Assembly (NCBI RefSeq): GCF_902459695.1
Contig: NZ_CABPRZ010000002.1
Coordinates: forward strand, 310,001-374,000
Length of the DNA: 64,000 bases
Direction of reading: 5' to 3'
Source: Pandoraea terrae
GTDB lineage: Bacteria; Pseudomonadota; Gammaproteobacteria; Burkholderiales; Burkholderiaceae
The stretch's first letter is position 1. Every line of letters starts with the position of its first letter. This document shows, one piece after another, positions 18,782-32,137 of the stretch. Made by a program: the position numbers and the translations under genes. Below the pieces are notes generated by a model that saw nothing but the letters and a program-made list of their open reading frames with translations, was not told the DNA's origin and made no database searches.

Positions 18782-20431
18782 ATGACGTCTTCGCAGTCCG
18801 ACCGTCTCGACCGAACGCCCGCCTGGCAGGCGCTGACCGAACATCGTACCGAGATCGACACGCAACATATGCGCGACTGGTTCGCAGCCACCGGCGCGGC
18901 GGATCGTGTCGAGCGGTTTTCGCTGTCGGCGGCGGGCTTGACCCTCGACTACTCAAAGAACCGCATCAACGACAAGACGTTGACGCTGCTGACGCAGCTG
19001 GCCCGTGACTGTAACGTTGCCGGAAAACGCGACGCCATGTGGCGCGGCGAGCATGTCAACGTTACGGAAGACCGTGCGGCGCTGCACGTGGCATTGCGCG
19101 CACCGGCCGGCGTGACGTTCCGGGACATGCAGGGCGACGTGAGCGGCATGGTCCGGGCGAGCCTGGCGCGCATGCGAACGTTTGCCGACGCCGTGCGCGA
19201 CGGCAAATGGCGCGGCGCTACGGGCAAGCGCATCACGAAGATCGTCAATATCGGGATCGGCGGCTCGGACCTCGGCCCGCGCATGGTATGCGACGCGCTG
19301 GCCCCGTTTGGCGCGCCGCATCTGAGCATGCATTTCATCGCCAACATCGATCCGACGGAGTTGGCGCGCGCTTTGCCGACGCTCGATGCAGAAACCACGC
19401 TCGTGGTGGTCTGCTCGAAGACCTTCACCACGCTGGAAACCATGACGAACGCGCGGACCTTGCGCACGTGGTTTTTGGCCAACGGCATACCGGAAGCCGC
19501 GCTGGGCCAGCATTTCGTTGCCGTGTCGAACGATGCCGACGCTGCGGCCGCGTTCGGCATCGACCGCGATCACGTCTTCGAATTCGGGGAGTGGGTCGGC
19601 GGCCGCTACTCGCTCTGGTCGCCGGTCGGCCTGACGATCATGCTGTACCTGGGCCCGAAGCACTTCGACGCCCTGCTCGCCGGCGCGCACGCGATGGACA
19701 CCCATTTCCGCGACGCGCCGCTGCACGCCAACATGCCCGTGCTGCTTGCGTTGATCGGCATCTGGTACCGGAATTTCTTCGATGCCCAGACACTGTCCAT
19801 CGCACCGTATACGGATGCCCTGCTGCGCTTGCCCCCCTATCTCCAGCAGCTCGACATGGAGAGCAACGGCAAGTCGGTGCAGACCGACGGCGAGCCTGTC
19901 GCGTGGCAGACGGCGCCCGTGATCTGGGGGCAGCCGGGCACCAACGGCCAACACGCCTACTTCCAGATGCTGCATCAGGGCACCTCGCTCGTGCCGGTCG
20001 ATTTCATTGCCGTGCTGGAGCCGCAGTATCCCTTCCCGGAACACCATCGCAAGCTGCTTGCCAACTGCTTCGCGCAAAGCGAGGCGCTGCTGCAAGGCGG
20101 CTCGATGGCCACGTCGGCGCAGGCCGGCGGACCGTTGGCGGCGCAGCGCTGTTTCGAAGGCAACCGCCCCAGCAACACGCTGCTGATCGACGCCCTGACG
20201 CCGGAACGGCTTGGCGCGCTGATCGCGCTATACGAGCACAAGGTGTTCGTTCAGGCGGCCGTCTGGAACATCAATCCCTTCGATCAATGGGGCGTCGAAC
20301 TCGGCAAGACGCTATGCAGGGCGATCGAGCCGGAACTGGCATCGCCCGATGCGCTGACGCCCGGCGCGCACGATGCGTCAACGGAATCGCTGATTCGCCG
20401 CGCGAACGCCGTGATACACAAGCGCCGCTGA
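18782..20431 (+). CDS. pgi: Glucose-6-phosphate isomerase
   Basis: A 549-residue phosphoglucose isomerase that interconverts glucose-6-phosphate and fructose-6-phosphate in the cytoplasm. Signatures: IVNIGIGGSDLGPRMV, VVVCSKTFTTLETMTNART (sugar-phosphate binding), the PGI signature in GGRYSLWSPVGLTIMLYLG with the catalytic Arg, and NPFDQWGVELGKTL near the C-terminus with the catalytic Lys. The ATG at 18782 is used; a TTG two codons earlier is also in frame. The gene ends 7 nt from the convergent ybbA stop, with no terminator between them. Confidence 0.98.
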   Translation: MTSSQSDRLDRTPAWQALTEHRTEIDTQHMRDWFAATGAADRVERFSLSAAGLTLDYSKNRINDKTLTLLTQLARDCNVAGKRDAMWRGEHVNVTEDRAALHVALRAPAGVTFRDMQGDVSGMVRASLARMRTFADAVRDGKWRGATGKRITKIVNIGIGGSDLGPRMVCDALAPFGAPHLSMHFIANIDPTELARALPTLDAETTLVVVCSKTFTTLETMTNARTLRTWFLANGIPEAALGQHFVAVSNDADAAAAFGIDRDHVFEFGEWVGGRYSLWSPVGLTIMLYLGPKHFDALLAGAHAMDTHFRDAPLHANMPVLLALIGIWYRNFFDAQTLSIAPYTDALLRLPPYLQQLDMESNGKSVQTDGEPVAWQTAPVIWGQPGTNGQHAYFQMLHQGTSLVPVDFIAVLEPQYPFPEHHRKLLANCFAQSEALLQGGSMATSAQAGGPLAAQRCFEGNRPSNTLLIDALTPERLGALIALYEHKVFVQAAVWNINPFDQWGVELGKTLCRAIEPELASPDALTPGAHDASTESLIRRANAVIHKRR

Positions 20432-20438
20432 ACAGGTC

Positions 20439-21131
20439 CTAGGCCTGGGCGCCGTTCATCATGCGCCCGCCCGAGAGCGCCAGGGTGGCATCGCAACGGC
20501 TGGCGATCGCGAGATCATGCGTCACGAGGACCAGCGTGGCGCCGCTTGCCTGGTTGAGCGAGAACATCAGTTCGATGACCTTCTCGCCGGTGGCGGTGTC
20601 GAGGCTGCCGGTGGGTTCGTCCGCGAACAGGATCGCGGGTTCCGTCACGAACGCGCGCGCCAGCGCGACACGTTGCTGCTCGCCGCCGGACAGTTGCTTC
20701 GGGTAATGGCGCAGGCGCGCCGCGAGGCCCACTTTTTCGAGCAATAACGTGGCACGTTCGCGCACCTGCGCTGTCTCACCGAGCAGCTCGAGGGGCAGCA
20801 TGACATTCTCGAGCGCGTTCAGGTGCGGCATCAGTTGAAAGGACTGGAATACGAAACCGACGGAACGCCGCCGCAATGCCGCGCGCCCTTCCTCATCGAG
20901 TTCGCCGAGCGACTGCCCGAGCAGGTTGACGGAGCCGGCGGTGGCGGTATCGAGCCCGGCGAGCAGGCCGAGCAGCGTCGATTTGCCCGAGCCCGATGCG
21001 CCGACGATCGCGACGCTCTGGCCACGCGCCACGGAAAAATCGATATCCTGCAAGATGACCAGCTCGCCGGTGGCATCGCGCAAGCGTTTGCTGAGGCCGC
21101 GCACTTCAATCACGTTTTCGGAAAACGACAT
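20439..21131 (-). CDS. ybbA: ABC transporter ATP-binding protein YbbA-like (LolD/MacB type)
   Basis: A 230-residue ATPase of the LolD/MacB class. Walker A GASGSGKST, signature LSGGEQQRVALARA, Walker B AILFADEPTGSLD and switch His VLVTHD are all intact. As in E. coli the gene is divergent to the TesA thioesterase, hence the name, but no YbbP-type permease follows here. Its ATG (21131-21129) overlaps the tesA ATG within a CATG. No good Shine-Dalgarno sequence precedes it, and an upstream in-frame ATG at 21170 would add 13 residues; the start is therefore uncertain. Confidence 0.92.
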   Translation of the reverse strand: MSFSENVIEVRGLSKRLRDATGELVILQDIDFSVARGQSVAIVGASGSGKSTLLGLLAGLDTATAGSVNLLGQSLGELDEEGRAALRRRSVGFVFQSFQLMPHLNALENVMLPLELLGETAQVRERATLLLEKVGLAARLRHYPKQLSGGEQQRVALARAFVTEPAILFADEPTGSLDTATGEKVIELMFSLNQASGATLVLVTHDLAIASRCDATLALSGGRMMNGAQA

Positions 21132-21825
21132 GGCGAAAGGATTTTGGAGATTCGGGGCGGCAGCCCTCATGGGCTGGTACATGCTGACAGGGACCGCGGC
21201 GCACGCCGCAAGTTCAGGTGCGCCGACGATTCTTGTCGTCGGCGACAGCCTGTCAGCTGAGTATGGCATTGCGCGCGGCGCGGGCTGGGTCAACCTGCTG
21301 CAACAGACGGTCAGTCAAAACGGTTTCGATTATAGCGTCGTCAACGCGAGCATCAGCGGCGACACGACCAGCGGCGGCCGCGCACGCCTGGCGCCGTTGC
21401 TGACACGTTACCGCCCGGCCATCACGATCCTGGAACTCGGCGGCAACGATGCATTGCGAGGCATTCCGCTGGATCTGACGACGCGCAACCTTCGCGAGAT
21501 GATCGACGCGGCGAAACGGACCGGCAGCCGGGTCGTCGTGGTCGGCATGCGCATCCCTCCCAACTATGGCCCGGACTACAGTGAGAAGTTTTATACAATG
21601 TTCGGCGCTATCGCGAAGCAGGCAAAAGCGGCGTATGTGCCCTTCCTCCTTGCCGGCGTCGCAGAGCATCCCGAGTTGTTCCAGGCCGACCAGATTCATC
21701 CGCTGGCGTCAGCGCACCCGCGGATTCTGCAGAATGTCTGGCCGGTGGTGCTGCCGATGCTGAAGTCGGAAGGCAACGCACGCGCTGCCGCGAAACCGGC
21801 AACGCCTGCGCGGCATGGGGGCTAG
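21130..21825 (+). CDS. tesA: Periplasmic arylesterase / thioesterase I (TesA-like, SGNH family)
   Basis: A 231-residue secreted SGNH hydrolase. A signal peptide ends near TAAHA. Block I GDSLSAEYG carries the catalytic Ser, block III is ELGGNDALRG, and block V DQIHPLASAH carries Asp and His. It cleaves acyl-CoA, aryl or lysophospholipid esters in the periplasm. The ATG at 21130 gives a complete signal peptide; a later ATG at 21169 would shorten it to a still plausible one. The 5' end overlaps the divergent ybbA start. Confidence 0.94.
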   Translation: MAKGFWRFGAAALMGWYMLTGTAAHAASSGAPTILVVGDSLSAEYGIARGAGWVNLLQQTVSQNGFDYSVVNASISGDTTSGGRARLAPLLTRYRPAITILELGGNDALRGIPLDLTTRNLREMIDAAKRTGSRVVVVGMRIPPNYGPDYSEKFYTMFGAIAKQAKAAYVPFLLAGVAEHPELFQADQIHPLASAHPRILQNVWPVVLPMLKSEGNARAAAKPATPARHGG

Positions 21826-21826
21826 G

Positions 21827-21851
21827 AAAAAAAACGGCCCAACGGGCCGTT
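21827..21851. terminator. Intrinsic terminator between tesA and ppiD
   Basis: Stem AACGGCCC/GGGCCGTT with a 3-nt loop. On the minus strand it is followed by eight T, so it mainly ends ppiD transcription; the plus-strand T-run is interrupted, and termination of tesA is probably weaker. Confidence 0.85.
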
Positions 21852-21875
21852 ACTTTCTTACGTCGAAGGGGGGAG

Positions 21876-23792
21876 TTATCCGCCCGACTTCGTCACGTCC
21901 TGATTAATCTTTACCTTGGACCGTTCACGCAGACCGGCGACATATGCATTCCACTCGGATTGCCCCGCGATCTGGTTCAACTGCTGCGTTTGCGCGGCGA
22001 GCCGTTGCGGATCTTGTGCCGTGGGCTGCGTCACCTTGCTGATTCGATAAATCGTATAGCCTTGGTCGCCCTGGTCGACACCGACATAGGCCGGCAACGA
22101 TTGGGTATCGGCACTGAAGATGGCATTCAATGCGGCCGGCGCCAGCTTGCCCGGATTGTCGCGCGACACACGCTGCGCCCCGTCGAAGCCATTGGCGCCG
22201 CCACGGCGCATGGCTTCAAGCTTCGCCTCGCCATCCTTCTTCGCGGCTTGCGCAGCCAGTTCCGCCACCACCTTGGCCTTCACCTGCGGCTCGATGGCCG
22301 TCAGCGCCGGTGTGGCAGCCGGATGGTACTCAACGATATGCGCCGATACCAGCACGCCCTGGCCGACATCCACGGCCTCGGTATTGCGCTTGTTCTTCAA
22401 CGCTTCGTCACCAAAAATGGCGCGCAGCAGCTTTTCGTTGTTGAGCGGGCTCTGGCCCAGCGCCGGATTTGGAGTACGCCCCACGTCCGCTGCCTGGATC
22501 TTCAACGCCAACTTGTCGGCAACCGGCTGCAGGCTGTCGGGCTGCTCATAGACCGAGTTGGTGAACTGATCGGCCAGCTTCGCATAGTCCTTTGCCTGCT
22601 GCTGCTGACGCCATTCGGCGGCCAACTCACCCTTCACCTCTTCAAACGGCTTCGTCTGCGCCGGCTTGATGCCGGTGAGCTTCAGGATGTGATAACCGAA
22701 ATCCGTCTTGATGACGTCCGACAGATCGCCATCCTTCATGGCAAACGCCGCGTCTTCGAACGGCTTGACCATCGCGCCCCGGCCGAAAAAGCCCAGGTCG
22801 CCACCCTTCGATTTCGAACCCGGGTCGTCCGAGTTTTCGCTCGCCAATTTGGCGAAGTCGTTCGGGTTCTTGTGCAATTGCGCCAGCAGTTGGTCAGCCT
22901 TGGCCTTCGCTTTCGCACGGTCGCCCGGCGTCGCATCGGCCGGCGCGGCGATCAGGATGTGGCTCACGCGACGCTGTTCGTCCGTTTTGTAACGGGCGAC
23001 ATTGTCCTTGTACAGTTTCTGGAGATCGTCGTCGCTCGGCGTGGCCGATGCGCTCGCCGGCATCGCCTTCGGGTCGAGCACGACGTACTGGATCTTCGCC
23101 GACTCCGGGGTCTGGAACGACGCCTTGTGCGCGTCGTAATACGCCTGGATCTGTGCAGGCGTCGGCGTGATCTTCCCAGCGAATTCGGCCGACAGAATCG
23201 CCAAGGCAGATACCTCGCGTTCCTGTGCGCGCAGTTGCGCAAATCGGTCTACGACCGCCTTCGGCAACATCGCGCTCGCCTGCACGCTCGACGGCAATTG
23301 ACGCGACGCCAACTCGAAACGGATCTGCGCTTCCAGACGCTGTGGCGTCAGGTTCTGCGCCGCCAGCAACTGCATGTACGCCGCCTCGTCGATACTGCCG
23401 TCAGGCTTGCGCAACTGTTGAATCGCCGGAATGGCAAGCAGCGCTTCACGCACCTGCTCGTCGGACACCGACAGATTCTTCTTCAACGTTTCCTGCGTCA
23501 ACACGCGCTGCTGAATCAGATTGTCCAGCACCGCCTGGCGCAATTCCGGCGTGTTGATCTGGCTGGCATCGACCGCACCACCAAACATCTGGCGCATGCG
23601 CTCCGTCTGGTCGCGCAACACATTGTCGAATTCCTGGCGCGTGACCGTCTGGTCACCCACGTGGGCGATCGTGCCGCGGTCCTGCGCGTATTCCTGCCAG
23701 CCGTGTACACCGAATACCACGAATGATGGCACGATCAGTACGGTCAGGAAAACGAGGACCAGTCGTTGGTGACGGCGGATGAAATCGAACAT
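21876..23792 (-). CDS. ppiD: Periplasmic folding chaperone PpiD
   Basis: A 638-residue membrane-anchored PPIase-like chaperone (E. coli 623). One N-terminal TM helix ([21 protein letters not shown]) leads into a SurA-like helical domain (about 35-220). A parvulin domain follows at about 260-360 with [30 protein letters not shown] and [12 protein letters not shown]. The C-terminal helical region is long. It helps newly translocated proteins leave the Sec channel. Start 23792 (MFDFIRRHQ) fits the family. It lies just downstream of two tRNA genes and the lon-hupB block, as in E. coli. Confidence 0.96.
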   Translation of the reverse strand: MFDFIRRHQRLVLVFLTVLIVPSFVVFGVHGWQEYAQDRGTIAHVGDQTVTRQEFDNVLRDQTERMRQMFGGAVDASQINTPELRQAVLDNLIQQRVLTQETLKKNLSVSDEQVREALLAIPAIQQLRKPDGSIDEAAYMQLLAAQNLTPQRLEAQIRFELASRQLPSSVQASAMLPKAVVDRFAQLRAQEREVSALAILSAEFAGKITPTPAQIQAYYDAHKASFQTPESAKIQYVVLDPKAMPASASATPSDDDLQKLYKDNVARYKTDEQRRVSHILIAAPADATPGDRAKAKAKADQLLAQLHKNPNDFAKLASENSDDPGSKSKGGDLGFFGRGAMVKPFEDAAFAMKDGDLSDVIKTDFGYHILKLTGIKPAQTKPFEEVKGELAAEWRQQQQAKDYAKLADQFTNSVYEQPDSLQPVADKLALKIQAADVGRTPNPALGQSPLNNEKLLRAIFGDEALKNKRNTEAVDVGQGVLVSAHIVEYHPAATPALTAIEPQVKAKVVAELAAQAAKKDGEAKLEAMRRGGANGFDGAQRVSRDNPGKLAPAALNAIFSADTQSLPAYVGVDQGDQGYTIYRISKVTQPTAQDPQRLAAQTQQLNQIAGQSEWNAYVAGLRERSKVKINQDVTKSGG

Positions 23793-23875
23793 ACGGGATC
23801 GGAAGATTCGTAAGGTGCGCCATTTCAGGCGCCATATAGCAAAAAAGGCGAACCTAAGTTCGCCTTTTCCCAAGC

Positions 23876-23952
23876 TGGCGGAGCGGACGGGGCTCGAACC
23901 CGCGACCCCCGGCGTGACAGGCCGGTATTCTAACCAACTGAACTACCGCTCC
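23876..23952 (-). tRNA. tRNA-Asp (GTC)
   Basis: A full 77-nt cloverleaf with encoded CCA. The acceptor arm pairs GGAGCGG with CCGCTCC, the D-arm is AGTTCAGTTGGTTAGA, the anticodon loop CTGTCAC carries GTC, and the T-arm contains GGGTTCGAGCC. Confidence 0.97.
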
Positions 23953-23966
23953 CCAAGATCTGGAAC

Positions 23967-24042
23967 TGGTGGGTGCTGAGGGGCTCGAACCCCCGACCTA
24001 CGCCTTGTAAGGGCGCCGCTCTACCAACTGAGCTAAGCACCC
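23967..24042 (-). tRNA. tRNA-Val (TAC)
   Basis: A full 76-nt cloverleaf with encoded CCA. The acceptor arm GGGTGCT pairs with AGCACCC, the anticodon loop CTTACAA carries TAC, and the T-arm contains GGGTTCGAGCC. It is 14 nt upstream of tRNA-Asp, so the two are probably one transcript. Confidence 0.97.
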
Positions 24043-24095
24043 GTTCCCGATTTTGTTCTTATCTGCAGCTCCCTGCATTACTGCAGGAAAGTCCA

Positions 24096-24368
24096 TTAGT
24101 TTAACGCATCTTTCAGTGCTTTGCCAGGGCGAAATTTCGGAACCTTGGCCGCCTTGATCTTGATCGCATCACCGGTGCGCGGATTGCGGCCGGTGCGCGC
24201 CGCACGCTTGCCAACATAGAACGTGCCGAAACCGACGAGGGTCACATCATCATTCTTCTTGAGCGACTTCTTTACGGCACCTACCAATGCATCGAGCGCA
24301 CGCCCAGCAGCAGCTTTCGAGATGTCTGCCTCGCTGGCAATATGATCGATCAGTTCGGTTTTGTTCAC
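24096..24368 (-). CDS. hupB: DNA-binding protein HU
   Basis: A 90-residue HU histone-like protein. The N-terminal helical part [20 protein letters not shown] and the DNA-embracing arm with [21 protein letters not shown] are exact family features, including the Arg-Asn-Pro tip. HU bends and compacts DNA as a dimer. It lies downstream of lon as in E. coli, but a terminator separates the two, so it has its own promoter in the preceding 220 bp. Confidence 0.97.
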   Translation of the reverse strand: MNKTELIDHIASEADISKAAAGRALDALVGAVKKSLKKNDDVTLVGFGTFYVGKRAARTGRNPRTGDAIKIKAAKVPKFRPGKALKDALN

Positions 24369-24591
24369 TGTAACCCCCTTGCAAGGTTAATAGGCGATTT
24401 GGCCGCGGCGGTATGGTTAACGCACCATCGATAAGGCTTGCAGAATCCGCTGGCTCTGCCATTAAACAAGCCGAAAACCCTTATGTCAAGCGGTTTTGCA
24501 AGGATTTCAGTGGCTCTGCGAGGGGGTAAATTCGCTTGCGCAGACACCGCGATTTTCAACTTGGCATCATGCTGCGCCGAATGCGCGGCAC

Positions 24592-24617
24592 AAAAAAGCC
24601 CGGGCAATGCCCGGGCT
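24592..24617 (-). terminator. Intrinsic terminator of lon
   Basis: On the minus strand AGCCCGGGC, loop ATT, GCCCGGGCT and a run of T, 47 nt after the lon stop. Confidence 0.92.
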
Positions 24618-24664
24618 CCGCTTTCAGTGACAGGCCGCCGCAGCGGCCGCCATCCGTGTGCGCC

Positions 24665-27082
<2,418 letters not shown>

Positions 27083-27120
27083 CTCGTTCCCCATATATAA
27101 CGATACCGTTGTGTTCCTGC

Positions 27121-27149
27121 TAATTGAGGCCGGCCTCGGGAATTGCAAG
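27121..27149 (-). promoter_or_regulatory. Candidate sigma-32 heat-shock promoter for lon
   Basis: Minus strand: CTTGCA (27149-27144), 14-bp spacer, CCTCAATTA (27129-27121), close to the consensus CTTGAA-N14-CCCCATTTA. It lies 40 nt upstream of the lon start. Lon is a heat-shock protein in E. coli. Confidence 0.6.
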
Positions 27150-27220
27150 TCCCGGCTTCGACACTTTCCCGCGAATTGCGCTGCAGAACCGCTTTGAGGG
27201 CCCTGCTGATAGTATGTCGG

Positions 27221-27257
27221 AAAAAAAGCCGTCCATGTTCCCATGAACGGCTTCTTT
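27221..27257 (-). terminator. Intrinsic terminator of clpX
   Basis: Minus-strand hairpin pairing GCCGTTCATG with CATGGACGGC (one mismatch) followed by seven T, 18 nt after the clpX stop. Confidence 0.88.
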
Positions 27258-27274
27258 AACTGTCAAGGATCCGT

Positions 27275-28555
<1,281 letters not shown>

Positions 28556-28709
28556 AGTCTGCCTGCTAGCAATTTGCGCCCCGGTCGTCCCCCGCCGGGG
28601 CGGCAAACGCGGCAATCGTGAGTCCCATTGTAACGCCATGCCGGTCTGGCGTGTAGCTCACCTGCCACACCGGCGATTTCCCTTTTTCAACAAGAACTTA
28701 GCTTGTGAA

Positions 28710-29366
28710 TCAGGGACGCTTGTCGAGCACGCGGTCGATCAGGCCGTATTCCACGGCATCCGCCGCCGACTTGAAGTTGTCGCGGTCGGTATCACGCGCG
28801 ATGACTTCCAGCGACTGACCGGTGTTCTCGGCCAACAGTTTGTTCAGGCGCTCCTTCAGCAACAGGATTTCCTTCGCATGGATCTCGATGTCGGACGCCT
28901 GACCGCGCGCGCCGCCCAGCGGCTGGTGAATCATGATGCGGGCATTCGGCAAGGCAAAACGCTTGCCCTTCTCGCCGGCTGCCAGCAGGAAGGCGCCCAT
29001 GCTTGCCGCCATGCCCATGCAAAGCGTGGAGACTGCCGGTTTCACGAACTTCATCGTGTCGTAGATCGCCAGCCCCGCCGAGACGGAACCGCCGGGCGAG
29101 TTGATGTAGAACGAGATGTCCTTGTCCGGGTTCTCGCTCTCAAGGAACAGGAGTTGGGCAACCACGAGGTTGGCGGTGACGTCATTGACTTCACCCACCA
29201 GGAAAATCACGCGCTCCTTGAGGAGACGCGAATAAATGTCGTATGCGCGCTCGCCACGGCCACTTTGTTCGACGACCATCGGCACCAGGCCGAGCGATTG
29301 CGTCTCAAGCGCGGAGTTGTAAGCCGGGGAAGCGAGTTGGGCGAGCAATTCGGAGCGGGTAATCAT
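28710..29366 (-). CDS. clpP: ATP-dependent Clp protease proteolytic subunit ClpP
   Basis: A 218-residue serine peptidase that forms the two-ring 14-mer. The catalytic triad lies in [13 protein letters not shown] (Ser), [12 protein letters not shown] (His) and the following helix region TDRDNF (Asp). The N-terminal segment [30 protein letters not shown] is standard, with a short propeptide-like extension. It is between tig and clpX on the same strand, 111 nt from tig. Confidence 0.98.
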   Translation of the reverse strand: MITRSELLAQLASPAYNSALETQSLGLVPMVVEQSGRGERAYDIYSRLLKERVIFLVGEVNDVTANLVVAQLLFLESENPDKDISFYINSPGGSVSAGLAIYDTMKFVKPAVSTLCMGMAASMGAFLLAAGEKGKRFALPNARIMIHQPLGGARGQASDIEIHAKEILLLKERLNKLLAENTGQSLEVIARDTDRDNFKSAADAVEYGLIDRVLDKRP

Positions 29367-29477
29367 GTCGGTTCGGCCCTTGTGTCGATATTGGGTTGCG
29401 CGCCGCGAGGAAGGATGGCCAGGCCGAGGCCAGGGAAAACCGCCACGGCTGTCTGGCCGTGACGGTTCGCCGGTCGA

Positions 29478-30821
29478 TTAACCTTGCGTGTTGCCTGCCA
29501 GCTCTTCAAAGCTGACCGGCTTGTCCGTGACCTTGACTTTGCCCAGGACGAACGCGACGACATTGTTCTCGACGACGTAGCCTTCCATCTCCGCCATGCG
29601 CTGCTGATCGCCATAGTACCAGCGGACGACTTCCTGCGGGTCCTCGTAGCTCTTCGCGAACTCTTCGACTTCCGCCTTGATTTGTTCCGGCTTGGCTTGC
29701 AGGTCGTTTTGCTTGACCAGTTCGGCCAGGATCAGGCCCAGCTTGACGCGGCGCTCGGCTTGTTCCTTGAACATTTCAGCCGGGATCGGCACGTTGCCGG
29801 CGTTCGGCACGCCGCGCTGCTGCAGGTCCTGACGCGCCATCGCGACCAGGCGCTCCTGGTCCTGCTCGACCAGTGCGTTCGGCGTGTCGAGTTCCGACAC
29901 GGAGATCAGGGCGTTCATGACCTGATCCTTCAGCAGGGCCTGGGTGCGGCGCTTGACTTCACGCTCCAGGTTTTCCTTGATGTCGGCGCGCATCTTTTCG
30001 ATGTTGCCGTCGGCGATGCCGAGCGACTTGGCGAATTCGGCGTCGACTTCCGGCAGGTGCGCCCACTCGATCTTCTTGAGCGTGACGGTGAACATCGCAG
30101 TCTTGCCGGCCACTTCCTTGCCGTGGTATTCGTCCGGGAACTTCAGTTCGAAATCCTTGGCTTCGCCGACCTTCAGGCCCAGCGTGGCCTGCTCGAACTC
30201 GGGCAGCATGCGGCCTTCGCCCAGCACGAACACGAAGTCTTCGGCGCTACCGCCGGCGAACACTTCGCCGTCGATCTTGCCCACGAAGTCGACCGTCACG
30301 CGGTCGCCGGTCTGTGCGCCTTCCACTGCGCCACCGTCACCGTGTTCGCCGGCTTCGCCGCGCACGTGGTAGTGCACACGCTGCTTGCGCAGGATGTCGA
30401 GCGTGCGGTCGATTTCACCTTCGGTGATTTCGGTCGTGGTACGCGACACTTCGGCCGACGCGAGGTCGCCGATCCTCACTTCCGGATAGATTTCGAACGT
30501 GGCGTCGAAAGCGTAGTCTTCGGCGGCGCCGTCCGTCTTCGGGGCGAAGCGCGGCTGGCCCGCGACGCGCAGGTCCTGTTCCTTGCTGACTTCGAAGAAG
30601 CGCTGGCCGACTTTGTCGCTCACGACTTCGGCTTCGACTTGCCCGCCGTATTGCTGCGTGACCATCTTCAGGGGCACCTTGCCCGGACGGAAACCAGGCA
30701 TGCGGACGCTCTTCGAGAGCTTGCGAATGCGCGATTCGATTTCTTGCTGCACTTCCAGCTTCGGGAAGGCAATGGTGAAACGACGCTCCAGCTTGCCGAG
30801 ATTTTCAACAACGATAGTCAT
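29478..30821 (-). CDS. tig: Trigger factor
   Basis: A 447-residue ribosome-associated chaperone and PPIase. The N-terminal ribosome-binding domain contains the signature [12 protein letters not shown] (about 44-55). The FKBP-like PPIase domain occupies about 150-245 ([20 protein letters not shown]), and the C-terminal arms are helical. It has a small family-variable insertion ([16 protein letters not shown]) before the PPIase domain. First gene of the tig-clpP-clpX-lon series, each apparently also separately terminated or promoted. Confidence 0.98.
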   Translation of the reverse strand: MTIVVENLGKLERRFTIAFPKLEVQQEIESRIRKLSKSVRMPGFRPGKVPLKMVTQQYGGQVEAEVVSDKVGQRFFEVSKEQDLRVAGQPRFAPKTDGAAEDYAFDATFEIYPEVRIGDLASAEVSRTTTEITEGEIDRTLDILRKQRVHYHVRGEAGEHGDGGAVEGAQTGDRVTVDFVGKIDGEVFAGGSAEDFVFVLGEGRMLPEFEQATLGLKVGEAKDFELKFPDEYHGKEVAGKTAMFTVTLKKIEWAHLPEVDAEFAKSLGIADGNIEKMRADIKENLEREVKRRTQALLKDQVMNALISVSELDTPNALVEQDQERLVAMARQDLQQRGVPNAGNVPIPAEMFKEQAERRVKLGLILAELVKQNDLQAKPEQIKAEVEEFAKSYEDPQEVVRWYYGDQQRMAEMEGYVVENNVVAFVLGKVKVTDKPVSFEELAGNTQG

Positions 30822-31128
30822 GAGGATATGTGTCCATCCAGAAGGGTTGTTCTATGTCGCAGTGAGGGCATTCCGCGAGCGAACCCTGTCAAGTTAATCA
30901 ACCTTGGGCCGGCACCGACAACGCTGGCCGGCTATCCCTCCGCCCCCGGCCCGGCGGCTCTTCGAGCCTGCTTGACCAGGGTGGCGCCAAAACTGTACTG
31001 CGCGAAACGGGATATTTTAGCAAATTATTCGGCCCATAAGCGCGCCGCCCCCGTAAATCGGCCCGATTCCGGCATCCTTGGGTATGTTCCCAAGCGCCCG
31101 TTTAGAGGGGACCGCCCAGAATTCGCAC

Positions 31129-31157
31129 TTGGACGCGCCGGGCACGGCGGCTAATAT
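31129..31157 (+). promoter_or_regulatory. Sigma-70-type promoter of the TetR-fadE unit
   Basis: TTGGAC at 31129-31134 and TAATAT at 31152-31157 with exactly 17 bp between them. The palindromic operator begins at the last base of the -10 box. Confidence 0.7.
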
Positions 31158-31178
31158 TCATTCAAACGTTTGAATGAA
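31157..31178. promoter_or_regulatory. 22-bp perfect palindrome, probable TetR operator
   Basis: TTCATTCAAAC followed by its exact reverse complement. It covers the expected transcription start and so would block RNA polymerase when occupied. It is 57 nt upstream of the TetR gene, consistent with autorepression. The CAAACGTTTG core resembles operators of TetR-type fatty-acid regulators such as PsrA and FadP (from memory, approximate). Confidence 0.75.
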
Positions 31179-31235
31179 ACAAGAGATTCAACTGACGCGC
31201 GTGGCGCCACGCCATGCCATGCCGAGGAGTGTTTG

Positions 31236-32024
31236 ATGCGCCCACGTCAACCGTCCGGCCGTCCGGCCGGCGACACCAAGATCCGGATCCTTGACGCCGC
31301 CGAGGACCTGTTCATCGAATTCGGATACGAGGCCATGTCGCTGCGCCAGATCACCTCCCGTGCGGAAGTGAACCTGGCGGCGGTCAACTATCACTTCGGC
31401 AGCAAGGAGACGCTGTTGCAAGCCATGCTCGCGCGCCGGCTTGACCGTCTCAACGAAGAGCGGCTGGCGTTGCTCACCCGCTGCGAGGCCGCGTGGCCCG
31501 CCCCGCACCTGTCGTGCGAACACGTGCTCGGCGCGATGTTTGTCCCCGCGCTAGCCATTTCGCACGAGCCCGATGCCGGCGGGCGCGCCTTCCTGCGCCT
31601 GCTCGGCCGCGTGTACGCGGATTCGTCGCCGTTTATTCGCGAGTACCTGCAGCGGCATTACGCGCCCGTGTTTGAGCGCTTCTTCGAGGCCTTCGCGCGG
31701 GCGCTGCCGCACCTGCCCCGCCAGGAACTCGGCTGGCGTCTGCATTTTGCCCTGCAGGCCTTGTCGGGGGTGCTTGCCGGCACGGATACGTCGCGGCTGC
31801 TCGACAATTTTTCGCAGGGGCAGGCAACGGGCGACCTGCAGGTCGTGGCGCGGCTTACAGCGCTGATGGTCGCCGCCCTGAAGGCGCCGATGCCCGGCGC
31901 CGAGCAGATCGAAAGCTTCGCCGCCGTGTTCGCGCTGGCCGAGCAAGAGGATGCGGCCGATGCATCGGCCCACGGCAAGGCGGGGCGTGCGCCAGCCGCC
32001 GGCGCCGAAGCCGCCGGCGCCTGA
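31236..32024 (+). CDS. TetR family regulator, probable fatty-acid degradation repressor
   Basis: A 262-residue repressor. Helix-turn-helix at about residues 12-60: TKIRILDAAEDLFIEFGYEAMSLRQIT-type sequence followed by NLAAVNYHFGSKETLLQAM, which is canonical for TetR. The C-terminal ligand domain matches the TetR_C group seen in PsrA/FadP-like proteins. ATG 31236 has GAGGAG 6 nt upstream. It is followed 113 nt later by fadE, so its ligand is likely acyl-CoA or a fatty acid (inference). The C-terminal 25 residues are Ala/Gly rich. Confidence 0.88.
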   Translation: MRPRQPSGRPAGDTKIRILDAAEDLFIEFGYEAMSLRQITSRAEVNLAAVNYHFGSKETLLQAMLARRLDRLNEERLALLTRCEAAWPAPHLSCEHVLGAMFVPALAISHEPDAGGRAFLRLLGRVYADSSPFIREYLQRHYAPVFERFFEAFARALPHLPRQELGWRLHFALQALSGVLAGTDTSRLLDNFSQGQATGDLQVVARLTALMVAALKAPMPGAEQIESFAAVFALAEQEDAADASAHGKAGRAPAAGAEAAGA

Positions 32025-32137
32025 AGGGATCCCCACGGCAGCGATGGCGGGCATCCCTGCCCGCCCCGCACCGCGCACGACAATTCGAAGGCGCCGAACA
32101 CGACGCCCACGCATCGCAGGCTCAGCTGGAGGCGCGC

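Larger units (their letters stand above)
30822..31235. other. Divergent regulatory region between tig and the TetR gene
   Basis: A 414-bp gap without a convincing ORF. The right end holds the TetR promoter and operator listed separately. An AT-rich patch at about 31012-31035 probably contains the tig promoter, but no well-spaced hexamer pair stands out. Confidence 0.55.

Noticed and set aside
23876-24042. Integration site or prophage at the tRNA genes
   Set aside because: tRNA genes are intact, no integrase or direct repeat copies of their 3' ends are seen nearby, and the gene order is the standard tig-clp-lon-hupB-ppiD arrangement.
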